This document shows, piece by piece, positions 48,470-61,700 of a stretch of DNA of 64,000 nucleotides. Origin of the DNA: Erythrocercus mccallii. Lineage: Eukaryota; Chordata; Aves; Passeriformes; Dicruridae. The position numbers and the translations under genes were made by a program. How positions within the stretch are numbered: position 1 is the stretch's first letter; the number at the start of each line of letters is the position of its first letter. Under the pieces are notes generated by a model, which saw only the letters and a list, made by a program, of their open reading frames with translations, ran no database searches and was not told where the DNA came from. The DNA lies in NCBI GenBank assembly GCA_013397435.1, contig VZRG01001530.1, positions 62,001 through 126,000 of the forward strand. The letters are read 5' to 3'.

Positions 48470-48607
48470 GACCGAGTCTGTTCCTGACTAGCTGTGCAGC
48501 TTTGGGCCAGTCACTAAACCTTACTGTGCCTCAGTTTCCCCATCTGTAAAATAGGGGCAGTTTAGCCTGGTTTTGTGAGGTTGTTGTAAGGCCTAGTTCA
48601 TGTTAGG
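48470..48607 (+). repeat. MIR-type SINE fragment in the PXN 3'UTR
   Basis: The order of motifs is that of a mammalian-wide interspersed repeat core and tail: GTGCAGCTTTGGGCCAGTCA, then CTGTGCCTCAGTTTCCCCAT, then CTGTAAAATAGGGGCAG and a GAGGTTGTTGTAAGG block. MIR/CORE-SINE elements predate the amniote radiation, so this is a very old insertion kept inside the mature transcript. Confidence 0.85.
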
Positions 48608-49724
48608 TCTCTGGCTGGAGGGTGCTATGGAGAGGGAAGTATTGTGCTGAAATTCCCAGAGGCGTTCTGTGGTACCAGCCCTGGCAGTGGTGTTTGGAAT
48701 CACTGCTCCAGAGAGCTGCAGCTCTGTCACCATTGGCATCCAGTTGTGTTTTGCAGCTCGGCAGGTGCATTATAGGGGTCCAGGGGCCGCTGTGCCAGAA
48801 ACCAGCCCTGACAGCCATGGGTCACTGTCCCATGTAACCTCATCCTGGTGCTGCACTGCCCTGCTCAGGTCACTGAAACTGTCCCACTGATTTTCCCTGA
48901 CAAACAAACCTCAGTGTGTGGGTGTGAGGCCACAGGGGGCTGTGGGAGCGCTGGAGCTGTGTCAGCTGGGCTGAGCACAGCTCTGGGAAATTCTTGAGGC
49001 AAGAGTCTTTATGCATTTGCCTTTTCATCTTGTAAGTCTATTTGACTTAAAATGGATGTTCCTAAGCTGCCTGTGTTTATATTGCTGGAAAGGTCAACTT
49101 CCTTGGTGCCACTGAGGGGACACACAGCTACTGTGTGCAAGTGCTGGAGAGGGGTGAGATGTTTTTGGCACGGCCACTTCGTGTGACACCTGCAAACTGT
49201 GTAATCCTGTGCCTGTTTCCCTGTCTGGGGAGTCTTTAACCTACCTCACTGCTAGCTGAGGCTTTGTTAGTGACACTTGTGGCACACTTGGGTGCAGGGT
49301 GCTGTATGGGGTGTGTGGTGCTGAGAGGAGGCTCCTCTAGCCTTAGTGCTTAACCGAGATGATGTCACACTCACCTTCTGCCTTCATCTGGTGTCTGATA
49401 TGCTGGGATGCCACACTGATGCTACTCTGCCAAATAATGCCTGGTGGTGGCTGCTGCCGCTGTGGGTGTCCAAAATGCCCGTTGGGTCAGTGCAGATCCG
49501 GTTTTAGGGTAGCACAGCCGCTATTGGGGTGTGGGGGTGTTTCGGGAGGGTCTGTGTGGGCACCCCCGGGCCAGGCCCTAGCCCTGGGGAGGGCTTTTCA
49601 CATCACGTCCGGGCTGGGCTGGGGTAAGCTCCGCTGGGTCGACAATTATTTGATTCTTTCCTTCCTTGTAAACTTCTAACTCCGCTTTTTTTTTTCCTCC
49701 ATTTAAAAGTCTTGCAGTTACGCC

Positions 49725-49730
49725 AATAAA
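49725..49730 (+). terminator. PXN: PXN poly(A) signal
   Basis: A canonical AATAAA followed within about 30 bases by a GT-rich stretch (TGTGTCGCGGTTGTTTCC). It lies immediately before the RPLP0 CpG island and is the best candidate for the end of the PXN transcript. Confidence 0.7.
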
Positions 49731-49852
49731 ATTTTTACCATTATAGTCACGCCTGTGTCGCGGTTGTTTCCCGCCCCCGAGTTTGTGAGGGATCGGCCCC
49801 CGGGCGGGCCCCCCTCAGGGGGGAGGGAGGGCGGGGCAGTGCGCTCCTCCGG

Positions 49853-49867
49853 CCGCCAGGGGGCGCC
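49853..49867. promoter_or_regulatory. CTCF-like binding motif
   Basis: The 15-base word CCGCCAGGGGGCGCC closely matches the CTCF core (CCASYAGRKGGCRS). It sits in the roughly 320-bp spacer between the PXN poly(A) signal and the RPLP0 start, a plausible boundary position. Occupancy is unknown. Confidence 0.55.
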
Positions 49868-50020
49868 GCGCGCCCGGCCGCGCGCGCTTTCCTGCGCCGT
49901 TCGCGTCTTCCGCTGGCGTCACGCGCGGCCCACAGAGCGGCGGGTGATTGACGCGAAGGGCAGCCAATGGGCTGAGGGGAGGCAGCACCGCGGCGCTCTG
50001 CGATTGGTCGTGAGCCGCGG

Positions 50021-50048
50021 TATAAAAAGAGACGGGCCCGCCCTGCGG

Positions 50049-50060
<12 letters not shown>
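50021..50060 (+). promoter_or_regulatory. RPLP0: RPLP0 TATA box and TOP transcription start
   Basis: TATAAAAA at 50021-50028 is followed about 22-30 bases later by a 12-base pyrimidine run (50049-50060). Ribosomal-protein mRNAs begin with such a 5' terminal oligopyrimidine tract, which places their translation under mTORC1/LARP1 control. The start is therefore placed at about 50049-50052. Confidence 0.8.
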
Positions 50061-53560
<3,500 letters not shown>

Positions 53561-53642
53561 TGCCTGCATCGATGGTGTAGTCTCCATATCAGCTGGGGTT
53601 TGGGAAGTGTGTAACCCGAGGGGCCCTGTGCTCCAGGGCAAT

Positions 53643-53718
53643 GGTTGTTCCGGGGCCGGGGCAGGGGAGCGGTCGTGCCCCAGCCCCGGGTGCTGCAGGG
53701 GAGCGGTTGTTCTCGGGG
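53643..53718. repeat. GC-rich minisatellite at the edge of the second gap
   Basis: The words GGTTGTTCCGGGG, GGTCGTGCCCCAG and GGTTGTTCTCGGGG recur with GCAGGGGAGC between them, at spacings of about 28 and 34 bases. The array runs straight into the N run, so the gap probably begins inside the repeat. Confidence 0.65.
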
Positions 53719-54252
53719 NNNNNNNNNNNNNNNNNNNNNNNNNNNNNNNNNNNNNNNNNNNNNNNNNNNNNNNNNNNNNNNNNNNNNNNNNNNNNNNNNN
53801 NNNNNNNNNNNNNNNNNNNNNNNNNNNNNNNNNNNNNNNNNNNNNNNNNNNNNNNNNNNNNNNNNNNNNNNNNNNNNNNNNNNNNNNNNNNNNNNNNNNN
53901 NNNNNNNNNNNNNNNNNNNNNNNNNNNNNNNNNNNNNNNNNNNNNNNNNNNNNNNNNNNNNNNNNNNNNNNNNNNNNNNNNNNNNNNNNNNNNNNNNNNN
54001 NNNNNNNNNNNNNNNNNNNNNNNNNNNNNNNNNNNNNNNNNNNNNNNNNNNNNNNNNNNNNNNNNNNNNNNNNNNNNNNNNNNNNNNNNNNNNNNNNNNN
54101 NNNNNNNNNNNNNNNNNNNNNNNNNNNNNNNNNNNNNNNNNNNNNNNNNNNNNNNNNNNNNNNNNNNNNNNNNNNNNNNNNNNNNNNNNNNNNNNNNNNN
54201 NNNNNNNNNNNNNNNNNNNNNNNNNNNNNNNNNNNNNNNNNNNNNNNNNNNN
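53719..54252. other. Assembly gap (534 N)
   Basis: 534 undetermined bases between a GC-rich minisatellite and a CpG-dense right flank. It probably hides the GCN1 first exon. Open frames across it are artefacts. Confidence 0.99.
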
Positions 54253-54360
54253 CGCCCGGCGGCGGCGCCGTGCGCGGCTGTTCCCAGTTCGCACCGCCCG
54301 GCCGCGGTGTGACCGCGACCGCTGCCCGGCCTGCCTGGGGCCGCCGGCTTCATCCTGAGG
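54253..54360 (+). promoter_or_regulatory. GCN1: Right half of the probable GCN1 CpG-island promoter
   Basis: Very CpG-dense sequence immediately after the gap, falling to ordinary composition by about 54400. GCN1 exon 2 begins at 55637 in the same orientation. The expected start (MAADTQ in mammals) is not visible, so the first exon is placed in the gap by inference. Confidence 0.5.
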
Positions 54361-55636
54361 GGCTTGGGGTGTTCCCAGAGCAAGTCCCAGTCTGCTCAGC
54401 ATCGGGTCCTTACTTGTACAAATGCTGCCTTTGTCCTCTGTACTTGTTTGCAGAAGCATTGCTGGTATGCTGGCTGTGTAATGTGTACGTATACATCCTA
54501 AAAAATAAAGACAAAAAGCAAACTGGTGAAGCCTGTCCCAGTGGCTTTTTGGTGGAGACTCGGTGGGTAGTCGAGGTTTTGCAGTTTGTGTAAGTCACTG
54601 AGATGCTCATGAGGTCCTGTATCGTTGTACATAATTTACATTTTTTATTTATAGACTTAGGATAATCTTAACGCATTTTTCACGTCTGCATATCTCCCTG
54701 CTTGTCATTAAGCAGCATGAGTAAGTGCAGCTTGGCTTGAGTTTGCATATGATGAACTCATGTAATTGAAAGCTTTGAGACAAGAGCAGGTCCGTAACAG
54801 CAGCTGGTTCTTTTGGTTCTGGTGTCAGTGACATTGTTGGTCATCCTTTGCAGCTCAACCCAGCCTTACTGTTCAGAGCTGCAGCACTGCTTCCAGCCAG
54901 TTTTTAAGGGGACCTGTGAGTGTGAAATGGTCACAGTCTCAGGGAGGTGTGGATGGACTTTAAAGGCCAGGAAGCCACTGTGCAGGATTAGCCTTCCAGC
55001 ATGTCAGCAAAAAGCTTCACTGAAAGCAGCTTTGAAGAGCTCTTTGAAGAAAATTCAAAAAGGAAGGAACAGTTTTCAATGAGTTTCTGAAGACATGGTC
55101 ATTTGCTGCCTTTCAGAAAGATGATATAAAGTTGCCCAATTTTAGAGCTGAATTTCAAAAGCCTTTTCTGGAGATCTCTGCTTTGCTTTATGTAAATGCA
55201 GAAAACCTGGGTGTGCAGGTCTCCCTGGGTTGTCTGCAGTTTGAATGCCCCTTCAGGACTACCTGGACATCAGGAGATAACATACAGGGAGAAGCTCCTT
55301 TGAATTCTGGAAGTTACTCTTCTTTGCTTTGAAAGGTCCTGTACTCCAGATGATGGGTCCTAGCTCTTATTCTGTGTTTCTTTTAGAGGGGTAAGTACCT
55401 CTTCCAGAGCATGAGAGCACAGGTGATTGGAGAGCAGTCATCCCTCAGCCCTGGGGAAGGAGTTTCACAGTGTGTGAAGCACAGTGACCCTTCCTTGGTG
55501 GATGAAATGGTGGATGCTCACATTTGGGCACTGAGAGGTTATGTGACAGCAAGTAACATGTTCTGCTTGCCCTGGTTTATGTTCTATAGGTTGATATCAA
55601 AGGCAGGCTGATGTTTTTTCTGCTCTGTGGTTTTAG
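54361..55636 (+). other. GCN1: Probable GCN1 intron 1
   Basis: No coding exon recognised. It contains an AATAAA-like run near 54505 and ends TGTGGTTTTAG before exon 2. Confidence 0.5.
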
Positions 55637-55739
55637 ATTTCTGACACGCTGAAGCGGTTTGCAGTGAAAGTAACTACAGCCAGCGTGAAGGAGCGGAGAG
55701 AGATCCTCAGTGAGCTGGGAAAATGCATTTCTGGGAAAG
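55637..55739 (+). CDS. GCN1: GCN1 exon 2
   Basis: Encodes ISDTLKRFAVKVTTASVKER then REILSELGKCISGK. The first residue is Ile where the human protein has Val. Ends one base into a codon, with donor GTAAAA. Confidence 0.96.
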
Positions 55740-58700
55740 GTAAAAGCTTGGGAGCACTGATCTGCTTATCTGGGTGGAGAAGAATGCTAAAATGTTTTGT
55801 TTCAAAAGGCTGTGTGCAGGGTATTTGTTTGAGAGAGGAGGCTGGCAGCGTTTTGGGCCAGTGCTCCATCACAGGGTTAGTTCCAAGCGTGAGGCTTGTG
55901 GGTAGCACAGAACCCCAGCTTTTGGCACATCTGCTTTTTCCAGTCAATAGCTGGAGCATTGTGTATGTTAGTTCTTTATTAGTGTATCAGTTGAGTTTCT
56001 TTCATGACTCTTGGCTTGTTCTTTTAATACGTATGGAATATTTGGATACACACATGTATAGAGATGAGGAGTGTGGAAGATTACAGATGGTCTCAATAAA
56101 ACAGATGAAGCAAAATTTTAAAACTTATTTCTCTCATTTTCTGAATGAAAATGTTTCTCGTTTTGTGTGTTCCAGTTTTACTATTACTTTTAAAAATACA
56201 TATAAAATGTATAAAAAGAGCAAACTTTTACTGTGATTCTTGCAAGAAGTTGTGTAGATGTGAGCAGTTGACTGTTTCAGTCATGAAGTGAATCATGTTT
56301 GTGTTAAAAATTAGGAGCTCAGTGATTTATGAGGAAGTATTTTGAAATACATTGTTACAGATCTCCCAGAAGGTGCAGTGAAAGGCCTTTGCAAGCTCTT
56401 CTGCCTTACTCTGCATCGATACCGGTGAGTAAATTGATGTGGAAAGCCTTTATGTAATAAATCAGTGTTTAGTAGTTAAATTGGTCTGGAGCACGTGGAA
56501 ATGTTATCATGCAGTGTCACAGAGATGTATATGACACCAAAGAGTATCATCTTGTAATTACATTCTCAGGGGAGAATTGACATTAAAAAGTTTTACAATA
56601 TTTGCCTTGCATTTCAACTGTAATTTGAAATTAAAACTTTAATCCCGTGGTTCAGTTTGCAAGAATGAGCACTCATGGCCTTGTGAAGCAAGACTGAACT
56701 GTCTTTTAGATGCCTTTTAGACAATTTTAGGTGGGATTAAATCGTGGTTTGTTGTAGAGGAGCTGTTAAGAACCCATTTTTTTCTACATTCTGCCAGAGG
56801 CCCTCCACATAACTGCTGTCACTTGAAGGGAATGCAGGTTTCTGACAGAAACTTCTCTACTTTGCAGAACAGCAAGGATAAAACAGTTATTAGCTTGACT
56901 GCTGAAATGAGAAAGCAGAGCCCTTAGTGTGGTGCAGGGGTGGTGCCGGTGCAAGGATTTAGGCAGGTTTAGGATGTTGATGACCCATGTTTGTCACAGG
57001 GATGCGGCGTCCCGCAGAGCCCTGCAATTGGCCCTTCAGCAGCTCGCAGAATCCCAGCCTGAGGCCACGGCAAAAAACCTGCTGCACTCCCTTCAGTCCT
57101 CAGGGATCGGTGGCAAGGCTGGAGTGCCCAGGTGAGTCGCTTTGTGTGGAAGCAGTTCTGAGTTGCTGGTAGTTCTGCTTGTTCAGAATGAGCCTTCTGC
57201 TGCTGCTTGGCAGAAGTGTTAAAAGCCTTTAGAGACAAAGCTGTTAATACCGTTCAGCTGTTCCTCTGTTACTTCTTCCATGTCATCTGGGAAAGCAGAG
57301 GGAATATCCTGGTATAACTGCTGGTGGATTGGGGCTGAGTTATGGTTTAGTTGGTTAAACTTCAGGTCTGGGGAGATGAGGAATAAACTCTCAGGAAACA
57401 GTCTCCAAAATTATTAGAAAAGGGAATTTTATCACGTGTAAAATGTTCTGCTTCCTCTTCTGCCATTTGGAAGCTTTGAGTGTCAAACCAGAGCTGAAAC
57501 AGACACCTTCTGAGGGCTGATTATTTCCTTTAAAAACCAAAGCTTTAGCTGCATTTTTGTTTGATAAAATTGCCTGTCAGTCAGGTGCTGTTCTAGCATG
57601 GACAAAATGGGTCTGTAGTGATCTAGTAGGTGTAAATTGTGTCCTGGGAAGTGTAGATTTACCTCCCTCTCCTGTTTGTACAACAGTAAGAGCAGTGGAT
57701 CTGCAGCTCTCCTGGCTCTCTCCTGGACATGCCTGCTTGTACGCACAGTCTTTCCAACACCTGACAAGAGACAGGGAGAAACATGGAAAAAACTGGTAGG
57801 TTTTTTAGGGTTTGCAGAAATAACTGGTAGGTTCTTTAAGGTTTGCAGAAATATCCCATCGCAGATGTGGACTTAAATATTTCTAATGTGTTTAAGTTGC
57901 GGCACTGCTGCAAACAATTCTGAATGTAACTGAAAACACCAAGTTAGAATCCAGGTTTAGAGGGGGATTTGATGTATTGTGATCTCCCCTGTTCCCCTGG
58001 AGAAAGCAGGAGGTGTATAAAGGATAAGTGGGGCAGTCTTGCACATATGCAGTTGCTCTGCATACAGAGATGGCTACTGGTGCTTCTGAGGGGCATCTGC
58101 AATGTGGCATGAAGTCCTCATGCTTCTCTTGAAATATTTCTGTATGATACTCTGTCATACAGTGTCAAGGAGCTATTGCCTTCCTTTCACTTCCTTTACA
58201 CAAACGGGCAGCTGTGCTCATAGCACACTGGGATATAGTTGGAACAGATTTTAAGAAGAGATGTAATCTGTTTTCAGTGTTTCCAAAACTGTTAGGATGG
58301 TTCTGCTCAGAGGTGTTTGATGAAAGCAAAGGCAGCTTGTTGGAAGAACTTAGATGGTTTAAAGACTTAAGCAGATTCAGCTAATCTTTGACGATCACTG
58401 ACATTTGGCATGTCTTGTTTGATACGAGCTCTCTGAGAAGCAGATGCACAAAGGTTTTTTTGGTTTTTGCCTTTGGCAGGTGGAGGTTCAGTGTTTGCTC
58501 CTTTTGGAAGTTCTGGGAGGCTCTCACAAGCAGGCGGTGGATGGGGCTGTGAAGAAATTGAACAGGCTGTGGAAAGAGGTGATGTATACATTATGTGCCA
58601 TATTCTACAGCTGTTCTGTTCTGTGGCGTTAATGTGCCTTGCTTTTTTTCTCTTAAGAACCAGGATTTGGTGGATCAGTACCTATCTGTCATTCTTGGGC

Positions 58701-61700
58701 TTGAACCAAACCAGAGTTACGCTGCAATGCTGGGACTTGTGGTGCAGTTTTGCACAGCCCAGAAGGAGATGGATATTATTAAACGATACAAGGTAAATCT
58801 GTTGTACAGCTTTTTTGAGGGGGAATAAGAAGCATCAAGATGGGATTGAATAGATGTCTTAGTGAGGTTGGCACATTGCATCTGCCCTGGTTTCACTATC
58901 AATTCAGCAGTCCTGCACTTCTGACTGAAACAGCTGGGATGTATTTAGAGAGGAGGTGCCAGGTCTGTGCCTGTTTGGTGTTGCCTGTGCATTTCTGTGG
59001 ATGTCCAACATACAGCTTCCTGCCTTGTGCCTGTTGTGGGAATGAAAGGCAGCATGTAGTTCTTGGTGTGGTTTGAGTGTTGGGCTGAGGATAGAGCAGG
59101 GAGCACTGGTCTCTGCTTGACTGGCTCACATGTGGGTGGAAGGAAAGCTTTCAGGGGAGGAGGTGGGGTGCCCAGCTTGGCACCTGATGGTGTGCCAGGA
59201 GCTATGTACAGGTTGAGGTGTGGCTGTAATCTGGTGTTTCTGCTTGTTCAGAGTGCTCTCCTGGATTTCTACTTGAAGACCATCCTTTTGAGCAAGACAA
59301 AGCCTCAGAAGCATGTGCTGGTGAGAGAGTGTTTAGAGCTGCTTGTGATGTTGTCCCACAGGCAGCACTGCCCTGTGCTGAGTGCCCTGTCCCTTTTGCA
59401 GGACAGCTGTTCTCCACTGCTTCGCTACATGTCCCACGCCGAGTTCAAGGACTCTGTTTTGCCAACTCTGCAGAAATCCCTGCTGCGGAGTCCTGAGAAT
59501 GTAATTGAAAGTGAGTCTGTCATCTCTGCATTGCTCTGTCAAAGAGCCTAAATCCCCTGGAGCTGTTGGGGCAGTGTCATTCTGGGCCATGCTTTTGGTC
59601 CCCGAGTGCAGGCAGGATTGTCTGGCATCCAAGGGAGCAGCAACATTTGTGGTGTGATCCTGAGTGCCAGGATATGTGATAGCTACTGTTTGCATCGAGG
59701 ACAGGATTTCTCAGCTGTGTGCTAAGAATAATCCTGAATTATTCTGTTCATTTGGCTTCAGTTTCAGTAGGTTTTTTTATTCTTACTCCTTACTACCCTG
59801 TCTGCTCTTGATGTGAACTGTGGGAAAAAGTATATTGAAATGCTAATGGCATATCACATTTTGTTAAGTAACTGTTTTTATCTTTTATGTTGTCAGCAAT
59901 CTCTTGCTTGCTCCTATCTGTGAACCTGGATCTTAGCCAATATGCTCTAGACATTGTGAAAGGACTGGCCAGTAAGTACTGTTACTTCTGGAGGGAATTA
60001 TGAATTCAGAATAAAGCTTTCTGCAACTTTCTGGCTGTACCTACAACAGCTTGATTGCTGGCAAAAAGGTTGTTTTAGCTGGGAGGGAGGATGATGCTGT
60101 AAATTGGAACTGGGATAGTTCACATGCTTGTTCCAGAAGCTGCATTATGCCACATGTAAAGATAATCCTTACTTGCTGTTTTTATGCAGTTTGTTGTAAG
60201 AATCTCTTAGCTGGTGTGTTATTTTCTAGGTCATCTGAAATCCAACAGTGCGCAGCTGATGGATGAAGCAGTTGTGGCATTAAAGAACTTGGCTCGGCAG
60301 TGCAGTGATCCTTCGGCTGTGGAGTCACTGGGCAGGCACCTTTTTGCCATCTTAGGGGGTGAGGAAACTAGGATAAGCAGTGGGGATGGATCAAGGTTTG
60401 ACAGCCTCAAGGAGTTTTGTGTACTGTATTTTCTGTACTCTTTCTTGCCTGTATGGAAGGGGTGGCTCAGCCTGGATCAGGGATAATAGGGCAAACTTTT
60501 GTGTTTTGGAGGAGACTCTTGATATAACACAGAGCTGTTGCCTGTAATCACCTGTCACCTTTGTGTTTTTTGTTGGCAGGCTCAGAGGGGAAGCTGACAG
60601 TTGTTGCTCAGAAGATGAGTGTCCTTTCAGGTGAGGATCCGAGAAGAAAGCTGCTTGTCTGCTGGAAGAAATTGAGCAGAAGGCTGAATGGGAGGGATCT
60701 GTACCTCAACCTTTAGGATTTCCTGCCTGTCACTCTAAATTGGCTGTAGTTGAAACCATAGAGGGTGCTGGATACATACCAGTTCCTGACTTTCTATTCA
60801 AAGAAAATAATTGGCTGGTAGGCCAAAAATTTTATTCAATGAAGATGACTTGCACCCAGAGTGAAAATGAAGACAGAGATCCGGAAGTGTGGTACATGGT
60901 GGATGTGATATCTAGATGTAGTGACAAGAAAGCAATGTCTGTGCAAAGATTGAAGTGTGAAGGGTTGTTCTTGAATGGTTTTAGATGTTTTGCTGGTAGT
61001 TTGGGAACTACTGAGAGAATTCTGTCCTTTCAGGGATTGGCAGCCTTAGTCACCACGTGGTTTCTGGACCCTCCAGCCAAGCTCTGAGTGCAACTGTGGC
61101 TGAGCTTTTCATCCCTTTCCTGCAACAAGAAGGTGAGACCTCTTGCCTTTGTTCTGGGTTTGCTAAGCTGCTTTCATCTTGAGCAGGATTTTTACATGGT
61201 TATTTAGGATAAATCTGGATTCTTGCCTGCTGTGTTACAGAATCTGTTGCCCTGTTTTGATGAGCAACCCCATGGAGACTGTGCTGTGCCTGTTAGGAGC
61301 ACATGTTCTTTTCCTTCATCCTGATGTTGTTAGCTGCTGTCTGTTTTATGGTCTGTCCTTTCTGCAATTGCTGAACTGATGTGAGCTCTGTGATTCTCTC
61401 CAGTCCATGAAGGCACATTGGTTCATGCAGTCTCTGTCCTGGCTCTTTGGTGTGTTCGGTTCACCACGGAAGTTCCTAAAAAGCTGGTAGAATGGCTAAA
61501 GAAAGCCTTCAGCCTTAAAACCTCGACTTCAGCGGTGAGACATGCCTATCTGCAGTGCATGCTAGCCTCCTTCAAAGGTAAAACTGGGCAGCTGTTCGTA
61601 ACTCTTGGCTGTGGGGCTTAGGAGGAGAGTTGCCAATCTTTGTACTTCCTGATATAGAGAGCCGTGCAGATTGGGAAAGATTTTGTAAGGCAGTGTCTGT

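Larger units (their letters stand above)
46648..49750 (+). other. PXN: PXN 3' untranslated region
   Basis: Runs from the stop codon to the poly(A) region after AATAAA at 49725. It holds a degraded MIR-type SINE (about 48470-48607). I saw no other canonical AATAAA in this stretch. An early ATTAAA at 46818-46823 could serve a much shorter 3'UTR. The 3.1-kb length is an inference from the signal positions. Confidence 0.6.
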
